Notes: generated by a model not told the origin, from the sequence alone. Counted from the first letter of the stretch, positions 1 to 7,545 are shown. The stretch: 10,336 bases of DNA from Quadrisphaera sp. (GCA_029258695.1 JARIBR010000075.1:1-10336), one strand, 5' to 3'. Numbers and translations are program-made.

Positions 1-7
1 CCGAGAC

Positions 8-13
8 ACCCTA
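8..13 (-). promoter_or_regulatory. Candidate leftward -10 box
   Basis: The minus strand reads TAGGGT, a good match to the TANNNT -10 element of actinobacterial housekeeping promoters, and would start transcription near position 1 heading out of the window. The hexamer 17 bp upstream (31-36, GGATGC) is a poor -35 match, and such short motifs occur by chance. The palindromes at 55-82 and 101-120 would sit upstream of it, where regulators commonly bind. Confidence 0.25.
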
Positions 14-54
14 GGCGCGGCGTGGCCGTCGCATCCGGCCGGCGACCGTCATCG

Positions 55-82
55 TCCAGCACTTCGTCGACGAAGTGCTGGA
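55..82. repeat. Perfect 28-bp palindrome
   Basis: The left arm TCCAGCACTTCGTC is followed directly by its exact reverse complement, with the dyad centred on GTCGAC at 68/69. As RNA it could fold into an 11- to 12-bp stem with a TCGA loop, which would suit a hairpin at the end of the cdd transcript, although no T-run follows on either strand. As DNA it could be an operator for a dimeric regulator. The near copy at 101-120 favours a binding-site reading. Both roles are inference. Confidence 0.75.
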
Positions 83-100
83 GCCACGGGGCATCCTGGC

Positions 101-120
101 GCACTTCGTCGACGACGTGC
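101..120. repeat. Imperfect 20-bp palindrome, second copy
   Basis: The arms GCACTTCGTC and GACGACGTGC pair at nine of ten positions (mismatch 105/116). The stretch 101-122 matches 59-80 with one substitution (C116 for A74), so the unit is also a direct repeat. The dyad centres, 68.5 and 110.5, are exactly 42 bp apart, about four helical turns, which would place two bound proteins on the same DNA face. Confidence 0.65.
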
Positions 121-123
121 TGC

Positions 124-179
124 GGGGAGCGCGGCGGGCGGGGGTGTGGGGTGAGCGGGGGTGGGGTGGGGTGCGGGGG
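124..179 (+). other. G-rich tract with G-quadruplex potential
   Basis: The plus strand carries runs of three to five G at 124-127, 136-138, 140-144, 148-151, 157-161, 163-166, 168-171 and 175-179, separated by short loops. This meets the usual G-quadruplex pattern with room to spare. The cdd transcript is the opposite strand and is C-rich and G-poor here, starting about 10 nt after the stop codon. That is the composition of Rho-utilisation sites, so Rho-dependent termination of the nucleoside operon is a reasonable guess. Confidence 0.5.
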
Positions 180-187
180 ATTGCTGG

Positions 188-682
188 TCAGGTCGTCAGG
201 TCGTCAGGCCCGAAGGCTTCCGGGAGCAGCTCGTCCATCGTGCGCACCCCCCGCGGGGTGGTGACGAGCAGTCCCGGACCGCCGTGCTCGAACAGCAGCT
301 GGCGGCAGCGGCCGCACGCGGTGATGACCTCGCCCTGCCCGTCGACGCAGACGAAGGCCACCAGCCGCCCTCCTCCACCGGCGGCCAGGGAGGAGACGAG
401 CCCACACTCCGCGCACAGGGTGAGCCCGTAGGAGGCGTTCTCCACGTTGCACCCGGTGACGAGCCGCCCGTCGTCCACGAGCGCGGCGGCGCCCACCGGG
501 TAGTGCGAGTACGGCACGTACGCGGCGGTGGACGCCTGTCGGGCAGCGACCAGCAGCGCCTCCCAGTCGACGTCGCGCCGGTCGGCCTCGGGCGCCTCGG
601 CTCCCGGGCCGGTCACCGGCGCCTCAGCGCTCGGAGCCCCCGCCGACGCCGATGGATCAGTACCCGGTCGGTCGTCGCTCAC
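188..682 (-). CDS. cdd: Cytidine deaminase
   Basis: This is a zinc-dependent, cytoplasmic, homotetramer-type cytidine deaminase that hydrolyses cytidine and deoxycytidine to uridine and deoxyuridine with release of ammonia. In its 164 residues the substrate loop NVENASYG is at 79-86, the catalytic CAE at 90-92 (Cys90 zinc ligand, Glu92 proton shuttle) and the second zinc pair at Cys123 and Cys126. The second motif reads ACGRC where the family nearly always has PCxxC, so Pro is replaced by Ala122. Residues 1-36 are a Pro/Ala/Glu-rich tail that most homologues lack. I chose the GTG at 682 because AAGGGG sits 7 nt upstream and the start lies 4 nt after the permease stop; a GTG at 616 would remove most of the tail but has only a weak GAGG. 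It is last in the importer operon, which makes uptake plus salvage of pyrimidine nucleosides its likely job. Confidence 0.95.
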   Translation of the reverse strand: MSDDRPGTDPSASAGAPSAEAPVTGPGAEAPEADRRDVDWEALLVAARQASTAAYVPYSHYPVGAAALVDDGRLVTGCNVENASYGLTLCAECGLVSSLAAGGGGRLVAFVCVDGQGEVITACGRCRQLLFEHGGPGLLVTTPRGVRTMDELLPEAFGPDDLTT

Positions 683-686
683 GCGA

Positions 687-2009
687 TCACCCCTTCACGT
701 AGGGCTGGCCGCTGGCCGCCGGCACGCGGACCCGGCCGACGAGGCCGGCCACGGCCAGCAGCGTCGCCAGGTAGGGCGCCATGAGCAGCAGCTCGGAGGG
801 CAGCGGGGTGTCGAGCCCGCCGAGGATGTCCTGGAGGTTCGTCGCGAAGCCGAAGAGCAGCGCGGCGGCCAGCGCCCCCTTGGGGCTGTACCGGCCGAAG
901 ATCATCGCGGCGAGCGCGATGTACCCCTTGCCAGCGCTGATCTCCTGGGAGAACGCCAGCGAGGCCCCGAGGGTGAGCATCGCCCCGCCGAGCCCGGCGA
1001 GCGCCCCGGCGATGAGGACGTTGGTGAACCGGGTGCGGATCACGTCGATACCCACCGTGTCGGCGGCGCGCGGGTGCTCCCCGACCGCCCGCACGCGCAG
1101 GCCCCAGCGGGTGCGGAAGAGCGCCAGGTGCACGACGACGACGGCTACGTACATGAGGTAGACGATGAGGTTCTGGTCGAACACGACGGGCCCGACGACG
1201 GGGATCGAGCTCAGCACCGGGACGGGCAGGCGCCCGAGCCCCGGCGGGGAGTTGTACGTCGCCGCGTCCTGCGTGAGCACCGTGGCGTACAGGAAGCTCG
1301 TGAGCCCGGCCACGAAGACGTTGAGCACGACGCCGACGATGATCTGGTTCACGAGGTAGCGGATGGCGAAGATCGCCAGCAGCAGACCCACGAGCGCCCC
1401 GGCGACCGGCGCGGCCACGAGCCCCACATAGGCGTTGCCGGAGACCGAGGCCACCACCGCGGCGAGGAAGGCCCCGGCGAGGAGCTGGCCCTCGATGGCG
1501 ATGTTCACCACCCCGGAGCGCTCGGAGACCACGCCGGACAGGGCGCCGAGCACGAGCGGGACGCTGAGCAGCATGGTGCCCGAGAGCAGGCCGACGAAGG
1601 AGATCCGCTGACCGCCGACGACCCACACGAGGAACGCCAGCAGGACCACCGCGGCGTAGAGCGGTACCACGGGGCGGGGACGGGGGCGGCCAGCCCGGGC
1701 GGCGAGCAGCGCCCACGCCCCGAGCCCGAGGCAGAGCAGGCCGGCCACGATGCCCGTCGCCCGCACCGGCAGCGTGACGTCGGGAAGGCTCACGGCGTCG
1801 AAGCGGGTGGTCAGGGCGAACGCCGAGGAGCCGGAGCGCCCGAGCAGGCCCACGATCAGCAGGACCGCGAGCGCGCCGCCGAGCATGAGGAGGGGCCCGC
1901 GCAGCGAGCGCGACGCGGGGGCGCTGGTGGCCGGCGTGGTGCTCACGGCGTCGGGCGCAGGTCCGTCGGCGGGCGCGTCGTGACCGGGCGAGGGGGTCAG
2001 CGTGCTCAT
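687..2009 (-). CDS. Nucleoside ABC transporter permease (NupQ/YufQ type)
   Basis: This 440-residue inner-membrane permease belongs to the BPD_transp_2 family, the same group as Bacillus subtilis NupQ. About ten hydrophobic segments are visible, the first near residues 36-56 after a Pro/Ala-rich cytoplasmic tail. The family motif NIAIEGQLLAGAF lies mid-protein, and the cytoplasmic coupling loop contains GEHPRAADTVGIDV, very close to the loop of known NupQ-like proteins. It should pair with the permease encoded just upstream to form the channel driven by the double ATPase. The ATG at 2009 overlaps the upstream stop in ATGA (2006-2009), which implies translational coupling. Substrate assignment to nucleosides comes from family and the adjacent cdd, not from a visible specificity residue. 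Confidence 0.92.
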   Translation of the reverse strand: MSTLTPSPGHDAPADGPAPDAVSTTPATSAPASRSLRGPLLMLGGALAVLLIVGLLGRSGSSAFALTTRFDAVSLPDVTLPVRATGIVAGLLCLGLGAWALLAARAGRPRPRPVVPLYAAVVLLAFLVWVVGGQRISFVGLLSGTMLLSVPLVLGALSGVVSERSGVVNIAIEGQLLAGAFLAAVVASVSGNAYVGLVAAPVAGALVGLLLAIFAIRYLVNQIIVGVVLNVFVAGLTSFLYATVLTQDAATYNSPPGLGRLPVPVLSSIPVVGPVVFDQNLIVYLMYVAVVVVHLALFRTRWGLRVRAVGEHPRAADTVGIDVIRTRFTNVLIAGALAGLGGAMLTLGASLAFSQEISAGKGYIALAAMIFGRYSPKGALAAALLFGFATNLQDILGGLDTPLPSELLLMAPYLATLLAVAGLVGRVRVPAASGQPYVKG

Positions 2010-3271
2010 GCCCCCACCTCCGCCCGGCTCGCGGCGCGCCGCGAGCGCCTCGAGCGCCGCTCACCGAGGCCGAAGACCGCGCGCACCAGCGGCGGCGCGG
2101 CGATGAGCAGCACGATGACGGACTGGACGACGAGCACGATGTCCACGGGGGTCCCCGTCTCCACCTGCATCAGGGGCGCGCCGGCGCGCAGGGCGCCGAA
2201 CAGCAGCGCGGCCGCCACCACGCCGCCGGGGCGCGAGCGCCCGAGGAGGGCGACGGTGATGGCGTCGGGGCCCAGCGAGCCGTTGATGCCGCCGGTGACG
2301 GACTTCTCCGTCCCGAGCACCGTCATCGCTCCCGCGAGCCCGGTCAGCGCCCCGGCGAGCAGCATGGCCCCGACGTAGGCCCCGGGCACCGACATGCCGG
2401 CGGTGCGCGCCGCGGCGGGGCTGGCGCCCACCGCGCGCAGGCGGAAGCCCAGGGTGCTGCGCTCCAGGAGCCACCAGACGCCGACGGCGGCGACGAGCAC
2501 CACGACCAGCCCTGCGTGGACCCGGAACCCGCTGCCGAGGAGCAGGGGCAGCTCGGCGTTCTCGCCGACGGGCGGGCTGATGGGGTTCGAGGCGCCCTCC
2601 CGCTGGAAGAACGGGCGCGCCAGGAGGTACGCCACAAGGTAGATGGCGATGTAGTTGAGCATGATCGTCGTGATGACCTCGTGGGCACCGGTCCGCGCCC
2701 GCAGGCCACCGGCGATGCCCGCCCACAGCGCCCCGGCGAGCACGCCCGCAGCGATCGCGGCGACCACGTGGACCACGGGGGGCAGGTCGACGGCGAACCC
2801 GACGTACCCCGCGGCGGCGGCGCCGACGAGCACCTGGCCGGCGCCGCCGATGTTGAACAACCCCGCGCGAAAGGCCAGCGCGACGCCGAGGCCCGCGGCG
2901 ATGAGGGGCGTGGCGATGGTCAGCGTCTCGGTGATGGGGCGGATCGCGCGCCGGCCGCTGCTGGCCTGCGGGTCGAGGACCGCCCCGCGCAGCATCGCCC
3001 CGTAGGCCGACGCCGCGGCGTCCCACCCGCGGACGAGCAGGGCGCTCGGGCGGTCGAAGAAGTACCCGGCCGCCGCGCGCACGCCCGGGTCGGCGGCGGC
3101 GATGAGCAGACCGCCGAGGACGAACGCCAGCACGATGGCGAGCACCGTCACGACGGCGGACGAGCGCCGCAGGTCCGCCAGCAGCCGCTCGCCGCGGCCC
3201 GGTGCGGCGGAGCCGCCGGACGGAGCGCCCTCCGGCTGCGACGGGGTCGCGGGCGGTGCCTGGACGCTCAC
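2006..3271 (-). CDS. Nucleoside ABC transporter permease (NupP/YufP type)
   Basis: This 421-residue multi-spanning permease is the second BPD_transp_2 subunit of the importer, matching the B. subtilis NupP type. A Pro/Gly/Ser-rich cytoplasmic N-terminus precedes a first membrane segment at about residues 40-60. A long periplasm-side segment follows, then the motif [12 protein letters not shown] near residue 140. The coupling loop reads [15 protein letters not shown], the counterpart of GEHP-AA in its partner. The C-terminus is strongly basic ([13 protein letters not shown]) and probably cytoplasmic. The GTG at 3271 overlaps the ATPase stop in GTGA (3268-3271), and its own stop overlaps the next start, so ATPase and both permeases are likely made in fixed ratio. 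Confidence 0.92.
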   Translation of the reverse strand: MSVQAPPATPSQPEGAPSGGSAAPGRGERLLADLRRSSAVVTVLAIVLAFVLGGLLIAAADPGVRAAAGYFFDRPSALLVRGWDAAASAYGAMLRGAVLDPQASSGRRAIRPITETLTIATPLIAAGLGVALAFRAGLFNIGGAGQVLVGAAAAGYVGFAVDLPPVVHVVAAIAAGVLAGALWAGIAGGLRARTGAHEVITTIMLNYIAIYLVAYLLARPFFQREGASNPISPPVGENAELPLLLGSGFRVHAGLVVVLVAAVGVWWLLERSTLGFRLRAVGASPAAARTAGMSVPGAYVGAMLLAGALTGLAGAMTVLGTEKSVTGGINGSLGPDAITVALLGRSRPGGVVAAALLFGALRAGAPLMQVETGTPVDIVLVVQSVIVLLIAAPPLVRAVFGLGERRSRRSRRAASRAEVGA

Positions 3272-4884
3272 GCGGCGCCGCCCGGGCTCGCGCTGCCGGC
3301 GGCCGGCTCGGGACCGGCGGCAGGAGCGGGCCCCTCGTGACCGGCGGACCCCTCGTGCCCGGCACCGTGGGAGGCGTCCTGCGGCGCCACCCCGGCCATC
3401 ATCAGTCCCAGCACGTCGCGGTCGGCGGGGGCGTCGACCACCCCGACGACCTTCCCCCGGTACATCACGGCGATGCGGTCGGCGAGCTCCAGCACCTCGT
3501 CCAGCTCCGTGGAGACGATGAGCACCGGCACCCCGGAGTCCCGCTCGGCGATGATCCGCCGGTGCACGAACTCGATGGAGCCCACGTCGAGACCGCGGGT
3601 GGGCTGCGAGGCGATGAAGAGCTTCAGCGGCCGGGACAGCTCGCGAGCGAGGACCACCTTCTGCTGGTTGCCGCCCGACAGCGTGGAGGCGGCGACGTCG
3701 GCGCTGGGCGCGCGCACGTCGTACTCCTCGACGGCGGACGCGGCGTGCTCGCGCACGGCGGCGGAATCCATCCCCAGACCCCCGACGCCGCGGGCGAAGG
3801 GTGCCGAGGCGTACCGGTCGAGCACGAGGTTCTCCGCGAGGGAGAAGCTGGCGACCAGCCCGTCGAGGCTGCGGTCCTCGGGGACGAACCCCACGCCGGC
3901 GTCGAGCACCGTCCGCACGCTCGCGCCCACCAGCTCGGTGCCCCCCAGGCGCACGGACCCGCTGACGTCCTCCTGCAGGCCGACGATCGCCTCGGTGAGC
4001 TCGCTCTGCCCGTTGCCCTGCACCCCGGCGATCGCGAGCACCTCGCCCTGAGCGATCTCGAGGTCGACCCCGTCCACGACGGCGGTGCCGGCGGTGTCGC
4101 GCACCACGAGGTCGCGGATCACCACGGTGGTCTCCCCGCGCGACGGCGGGTCCTTCTCGACGCCGAGGCTGACCGAGCGGCCCACCATCATCGACGCGAG
4201 CTCGGTCTGCGAGGACCCCGGGTCGGCCTGGCCCACCACCGCGCCGCGGCGGATGACGGTGATGGTGTCGGCGATCTCGCGGACCTCGCGCAGCTTGTGG
4301 GAGATGAAGACGATGGAGGTCCCCGACGCGGCGAGCTGACGCATGATCGCGATGAGCTCGTCGGTCTCCGCGGGGGTGAGGACCGCGGTCGGCTCGTCGA
4401 GGATGAGCACCGAGGCGTCCCGCAGGAGCGCCTTGATGATCTCCACGCGCTGCTGGACCCCGACGGGGAGGTCCTCGACGAGGGCGTCGGGGTCCACGGC
4501 GAAGCCGTAGCGGTCGCTGATCTCGCGGACGCGCGAGCGGGTCGCCTCGAGGTCGAGGAAGACCCCCCGCGTCGTCTCGTGGCCGAGCATGACGTTCTCG
4601 ACGACGGTGAGCACCGGGACCAGCATGAAGTGCTGGTGCACCATGCCGATCCCGGCGCTCATCGCCTCTCCCGGCCCCGAGAAGACCACGGGCTCGCCGT
4701 CGACGAGGATCCGTCCGGCGTCGGGCTGGTAGAGGCCGTAGATGACGTTCATCAACGTCGACTTCCCGGCACCGTTCTCCCCGAGCAGGGCGTGGATCTC
4801 GCCGGGCTCGACGACGAGGTCGATGGCGTCGTTCGCCGTCAGGTCGCCGAACCGCTTGGTGATGCCCTCCAGGGCGAGCTGCAC
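3268..4884 (-). CDS. Nucleoside ABC transporter ATPase, two fused domains (NupO/YufO type)
   Basis: This 538-residue protein has two ABC cassettes in one chain, as in the sugar/nucleoside (CUT2-like) class, and powers the two permeases. The first cassette has Walker [10 protein letters not shown] at 35-43, Q-loop Gln84, Walker B VLILDE at 159-164 and switch His196; its signature is degenerate (LPVGVQQR, 139-146). The second has [10 protein letters not shown] at 287-296 in place of Walker A, lacking the GK-S/T core, a canonical signature LSGGNQQK at 402-409, and Gln427 where the catalytic Glu would be. This asymmetry is usual for the family: one competent site is formed by Walker A and B of cassette 1 with the signature of cassette 2. 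Residues 499-538 are an Ala/Pro/Gly/His tail with repeated GHEG that lies outside the cassettes. The GTG start has AGGAGG 4 nt upstream. Confidence 0.94.
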   Translation of the reverse strand: MQLALEGITKRFGDLTANDAIDLVVEPGEIHALLGENGAGKSTLMNVIYGLYQPDAGRILVDGEPVVFSGPGEAMSAGIGMVHQHFMLVPVLTVVENVMLGHETTRGVFLDLEATRSRVREISDRYGFAVDPDALVEDLPVGVQQRVEIIKALLRDASVLILDEPTAVLTPAETDELIAIMRQLAASGTSIVFISHKLREVREIADTITVIRRGAVVGQADPGSSQTELASMMVGRSVSLGVEKDPPSRGETTVVIRDLVVRDTAGTAVVDGVDLEIAQGEVLAIAGVQGNGQSELTEAIVGLQEDVSGSVRLGGTELVGASVRTVLDAGVGFVPEDRSLDGLVASFSLAENLVLDRYASAPFARGVGGLGMDSAAVREHAASAVEEYDVRAPSADVAASTLSGGNQQKVVLARELSRPLKLFIASQPTRGLDVGSIEFVHRRIIAERDSGVPVLIVSTELDEVLELADRIAVMYRGKVVGVVDAPADRDVLGLMMAGVAPQDASHGAGHEGSAGHEGPAPAAGPEPAAGSASPGGAA

Positions 4885-4930
4885 TGCGCCTCCTGCGGGT
4901 GCTCGTCGTCTCCGGGTGCCGGGTCGCGGG

Positions 4931-6022
4931 CTACTGCTGCGGCGAGGCCGGGGACTCGACGACGATGTCGCCGGCGATGACCTGCTCCTGCAGGCTCATG
5001 AGCTCTTCCTTCAGGCCCTCGGGCAGCTGCCCGTCGAAGTCGTGGAACGGCGCGAGGCCCACGCCCTCGTTCTCGAGGGTGCCGACGTACGGGTCGGCGG
5101 AGAACTCACCGTCCACGCCCGCCTGCATCGACGTCTCGACGGCCGTGCCGATCTCCTTGACCACGGACGTGAGGATGAGGTCCTGGTAGTCGGGCTGGGC
5201 CTCGTACCCGTCGGAGTCGACCCAGATGACCTTGACCTGGCCGCCGTCGGCGTTGGCGGCCTGGGCGGCGGACAGCGCTCCGGTGCCGACCGGCCCCGCG
5301 ACGGGCAGGGTGACGTCGGCGCCGGCGCTGATGAGGTTGTTCGTCGTGTTCTGGCCCTTCGCGACGTCCTCGAAGTCACCGGTGAACTGGCCGTCCTGGG
5401 TGGCGACGTCCCACCCGAGCACCTGGACGTCCTCGCCGTTGTCCTCGTTGTACTTCGCCACGCCCTCGACGAAGCCGTCCATGAAGATGGTCACCGGCGG
5501 GATCTTCACCCCGCCCCACGTGGCCACGGTCCCGGTCTCGCTGACCGCCGCCGCGGCGTAGCCGGCGAGGTAGGCCGCCTGGGCGGTGTCGAACAGCAGC
5601 GGCTTGACGTTGTCCATCGCCGTCTCCGTCTCCGCGTCCACGAGGGCGAAGCTCGTGTCGGGGTTCGCCTCCGCGGCGGTTCCGGTCGCGTCGGCGAGCA
5701 GGAACCCGACGGTGACGATCTGGTTGCACCCGGCGGAGACCAGGCTGTCGAGGTTCGGGGTGTACGCGCTCTCGTCCTGCGACTCCGCCGTCCGGGTCTC
5801 GATGCCGAGGCGCTCCTCGGCGGCCTGCAGGCCCTCGAAGCCGGACTCGTTGAACGACTGGTCGTTGAAGCCTCCCGCGTCGGAGACCATGCACCCCAGG
5901 TAGTCCGCGCCCCCGGCGTCGGACGCGCCGCCCGCGGCCTCCTCCTCCGGCGCCGAACCGCACCCGGCGACGACCAGCGCCATCGACCCCATCAGGGCAA
6001 AAGCCCCGTACCTGCTCTTCAC
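4931..6022 (-). CDS. BMP family nucleoside-binding lipoprotein
   Basis: This is the extracytoplasmic solute receptor of the importer, of the BMP/PnrA-like family that includes B. subtilis NupN and Treponema PnrA. The 363 residues start with a lipoprotein signal peptide (KSR, hydrophobic core, lipobox VAGC) whose modified Cys is residue 21, followed by a short acidic Glu/Ala/Gly linker. Family signatures follow: [15 protein letters not shown] near the start of the mature domain, a [16 protein letters not shown] segment in the middle, and [11 protein letters not shown] and [11 protein letters not shown] in the C-terminal lobe. The GTG start has GGAGG 4 nt upstream. The gene is first in the operon, 46 nt before the ATPase start and behind a roughly 300-nt leader. 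Binding of purine or pyrimidine nucleosides is inferred from the family and from cdd in the same operon. Confidence 0.94.
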   Translation of the reverse strand: MKSRYGAFALMGSMALVVAGCGSAPEEEAAGGASDAGGADYLGCMVSDAGGFNDQSFNESGFEGLQAAEERLGIETRTAESQDESAYTPNLDSLVSAGCNQIVTVGFLLADATGTAAEANPDTSFALVDAETETAMDNVKPLLFDTAQAAYLAGYAAAAVSETGTVATWGGVKIPPVTIFMDGFVEGVAKYNEDNGEDVQVLGWDVATQDGQFTGDFEDVAKGQNTTNNLISAGADVTLPVAGPVGTGALSAAQAANADGGQVKVIWVDSDGYEAQPDYQDLILTSVVKEIGTAVETSMQAGVDGEFSADPYVGTLENEGVGLAPFHDFDGQLPEGLKEELMSLQEQVIAGDIVVESPASPQQ

Positions 6023-6050
6023 GTGTCCTCCACCGTTGCTGCGTCGTCTG

Positions 6051-6074
6051 GTCCGTGCTCGTGTCCGTGATCGT
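6051..6074 (+). repeat. Two tandem 12-bp units
   Basis: GTCCGTGCTCGT (6051-6062) is followed directly by GTCCGTGATCGT (6063-6074), one mismatch, and partly echoed by GTCGTGTCGT just after. In the transcript of the lipoprotein gene this lies about 30-50 nt before the start codon. It may be a chance low-complexity stretch or part of a leader control element. Confidence 0.5.
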
Positions 6075-6089
6075 GCTGTCGTGTCGTCA

Positions 6090-6116
6090 TGGTGCGCCGC
6101 GCGACGCCGCGCACCA
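6090..6116. repeat. GC-rich hairpin in the lipoprotein gene leader
   Basis: The arms TGGTGCGC and GCGCACCA pair over 8 bp; after one mismatch a further 3 bp can pair inside. If the candidate promoter at 6194-6199 is used, this hairpin lies within the 5' untranslated RNA, roughly 70-95 nt before the start codon. No U-run follows, so it is not a typical intrinsic terminator. A structural or protein-binding role is possible but unproven. Confidence 0.4.
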
Positions 6117-6193
6117 CCGCGCGCCGCCGGCGGCCAGCCGGGTGCTGGTCACGGGCGAGGTCGCTGGGGGTGGCGCGCCGGCGCACCGCTCGC

Positions 6194-6199
6194 AGCCTA
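6194..6199 (-). promoter_or_regulatory. Candidate -10 box for the importer operon
   Basis: The minus strand reads TAGGCT, matching the TANNNT -10 consensus and a form often seen at actinobacterial promoters. The hexamer 17 bp upstream is GCCTGC, a weak -35. Transcription would begin near 6187, giving a leader of about 165 nt before the lipoprotein GTG. It is the best -10 match I saw in the gap, but no experimental support can be read from sequence. Confidence 0.35.
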
Positions 6200-6318
6200 G
6201 GAGGCCGCGGGGCGACGCAGGCGGCGAGCCGCGAAGTTCGTCACCGGATCGCAACGTGGCGGCGCCGTCCGGGTGGCTCGGTGACGCCAGGTCGTGGTCG
6301 GGGTCCTCCTCGACGTGC

Positions 6319-7545
6319 TCACGGTGCGTCGAGCGGCTCCAAGGCCGCGCCGGCGAGGAGCGCCGCGCCGATCCCGATGGCCCGCTCGTCCGGGTCGAAG
6401 TCACCGCGGTGCAGGTCCGTGGGGGCCTCGTCCTCGGCCCGGACCCCGACGCGGGCCATCGCGCCCTTCGTGTGCTGGAGGTACCAGGCGAAGTCCTCGC
6501 CGCCGAGGCTCTGGTCGGTCTGGACCACCGAGTCGGCGCCGACCGTGGTGCGCGCCGCGGTGTCGAGGGCCTCGACGGCGCCGGCGTCGTTGACCACCGG
6601 CGGCACCCCTCGCTCGTGCTTGACGTGGGCCTCCACGCCGTACGGCGCGACGATCTCGGTGATGGCTGCGGTCATGATGTCCCCGGCGCGCCGCCACGCG
6701 TCGACGTCCAGGCAGCGCAGCGTCCCGCGCGCCACCCCGTGCGGGGGGATCGCGTTGGCCGCCCCGCCGGCCTCGACCTGGCCCCAGACCATCGACGCCC
6801 CCGCCCGGGGGTCCAGGCGCCGCGAGAGCACGGCGGGCGTCTCGGTGATGACCTTGCCGAGCGCGAAGACCAGGTCCGCGGTGAGGTGCGGGCGAGACGT
6901 GTGACCGCCGGGCCCGCTGAGCGTCACCTTGAGCTTGTCGAACGCCGCGGTCAGCGGGCCGACGACGAGCCCGACGCGCCCCACCTCCAGGTGCGGGTCG
7001 CAGTGGATGCCGAAGATCCGCTGGACCCCCTCCAGCCCGCCCGCGGCGACGACGTCGATGGCGCCGCCTGGCGTGGCCTCCTCCGCGGGCTGGAAGACCA
7101 GGCGCACGGGCGTCGCCAGCGCCCCCGCGGCGTGGAGGTCGGCGAGGACCAGCCCGGCGCCGAGCACCGCGGCGGTGTGGACGTCGTGCCCGCAGGCGTG
7201 CGCGACCCCGGGCACGGTCGAGGAGAACGACAGACCCGTGGACTCCTGCAGGGGCAGGGCGTCGAGGTCCGCGCGCACGGCCACCCTCGGCGGCCCGTCG
7301 CCGACGTCGCACATCAGGCCGGTGCCGGGCAGCAGGCGCGGCGACAGGCCGGCGTCGCGCAGGGCCGCTGCGACCAGGTCGGTCGTGCGGTGCTCGCAGC
7401 GGCTCAGCTCGGGGTGGGCGTGGATGTCGCGGCGCACCGCCACGAGCGTGGGCAGGCGCGTCGCGACGAGCTCGCGCAGCCGGCTGGCGAGATCACCGGT
7501 CTCGGTCGTCTCTCGGGGGTTCAGGGCATGTCCTTCCGTCCGCAC
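6319..7545 (-). CDS. M20 family (M20D-like) metallo-amidohydrolase
   Basis: This is a cytoplasmic two-metal hydrolase of the M20D group, which cleaves N-acyl amino acids, hippurate-like or auxin-conjugate-like amides and similar substrates; the actual substrate cannot be told from sequence. With the GTG start used here it has 408 residues. DIHAHPEL is at 40-47, RADLDALPLQE at 91-101, the metal and catalytic motif HACGHDVHTA at 116-125, and QPAEE at 152-156 (general base and metal Glu pair). GIHCDPH is at 179-185, followed by the dimerisation-lid motif GPGGHTSRPH and the late motifs GGEDFAWYL and DLHRGDFD, whose His is the last metal ligand. The start is uncertain. GTG 7614 overlaps the manC stop (GTGA) but adds an Arg-rich tail; GTG 7545 lacks a clear ribosome binding site; CTG 7524 has GGAAGGA 6 nt upstream. 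All give the same catalytic domain. It is probably cotranscribed with manC. Confidence 0.9.
   Translation of the reverse strand: MRTEGHALNPRETTETGDLASRLRELVATRLPTLVAVRRDIHAHPELSRCEHRTTDLVAAALRDAGLSPRLLPGTGLMCDVGDGPPRVAVRADLDALPLQESTGLSFSSTVPGVAHACGHDVHTAAVLGAGLVLADLHAAGALATPVRLVFQPAEEATPGGAIDVVAAGGLEGVQRIFGIHCDPHLEVGRVGLVVGPLTAAFDKLKVTLSGPGGHTSRPHLTADLVFALGKVITETPAVLSRRLDPRAGASMVWGQVEAGGAANAIPPHGVARGTLRCLDVDAWRRAGDIMTAAITEIVAPYGVEAHVKHERGVPPVVNDAGAVEALDTAARTTVGADSVVQTDQSLGGEDFAWYLQHTKGAMARVGVRAEDEAPTDLHRGDFDPDERAIGIGAALLAGAALEPLDAP
7531..7537 (-). promoter_or_regulatory. Shine-Dalgarno-like site within the amidohydrolase 5' end
   Basis: The minus strand reads GGAAGGA, placed 6 nt before an in-frame CTG at 7524. 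It is the best ribosome binding site near the start of the amidohydrolase and suggests initiation at this rare start codon; the nearby ATG at 7527-7529 is out of frame and runs into TGA at once. If CTG is used the protein has 401 residues and begins just before the conserved helix. Confidence 0.4.

Larger units (their letters stand above)
1..187. other. Intergenic flank 3' of cdd
   Basis: No convincing gene lies here. Plus-strand frames through the palindromes are either stopped at 12-14 (TAG) or run on into the antisense of cdd, and no minus-strand frame combines a start, a ribosome binding site and a recognisable protein. The stretch holds a perfect 28-bp palindrome (55-82), a near-palindrome with the same core (101-120), a G-rich tract on the plus strand (124-179) and a possible leftward -10 box (8-13). 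It is therefore likely the end of the nucleoside operon transcript plus the control region of a gene left of the window. In related bacteria cdd is often followed by a thymidine phosphorylase gene, but its N-terminus is not seen here. Confidence 0.6.
6023..6318. other. Intergenic leader of the nucleoside importer operon
   Basis: I see no gene here. On the minus strand, going towards the lipoprotein gene, it holds an inverted repeat with 7-nt arms GTCACCG/CGGTGAC (6279-6285 and 6240-6246, 32-nt loop) that could help end the amidohydrolase transcript. Next come a small dyad CGAAnTTCG at 6232-6240, a candidate -10 box at 6194-6199, a GC-rich hairpin at 6090-6116 and two near-identical 12-bp units at 6051-6074. 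No match to a known purine, preQ1 or other riboswitch core was recognised. Confidence 0.55.

Noticed and set aside
22..264. Short plus-strand frames at the left edge, reading HFVDEVL twice
   Set aside because: The repeated peptide arises from the palindrome itself, the frame is closed by a stop at 12-14 and runs into the antisense of cdd, and no ribosome site is present.
528..2378. Plus-strand open frame of 616 residues opposite the permeases
   Set aside because: Its His/Asp/Glu/Arg-rich composition with no domain is the standard antisense shadow of GC-rich hydrophobic genes.
3268..4884. Loss of Walker A lysine and catalytic Glu in the second ATPase cassette as a defect
   Set aside because: This degeneracy is normal in double-cassette ATPases of the sugar/nucleoside importer class.
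3202..4980. Plus-strand open frame of 592 residues opposite the ATPase
   Set aside because: It is an antisense shadow: the minus strand holds intact Walker and signature motifs, and this frame has His/Asp-rich filler.
6231..6240. CGAAGTTCG as an SOS (LexA) box
   Set aside because: The spacing and flanks do not fit the actinobacterial LexA consensus, and the downstream gene is not a DNA-damage gene.
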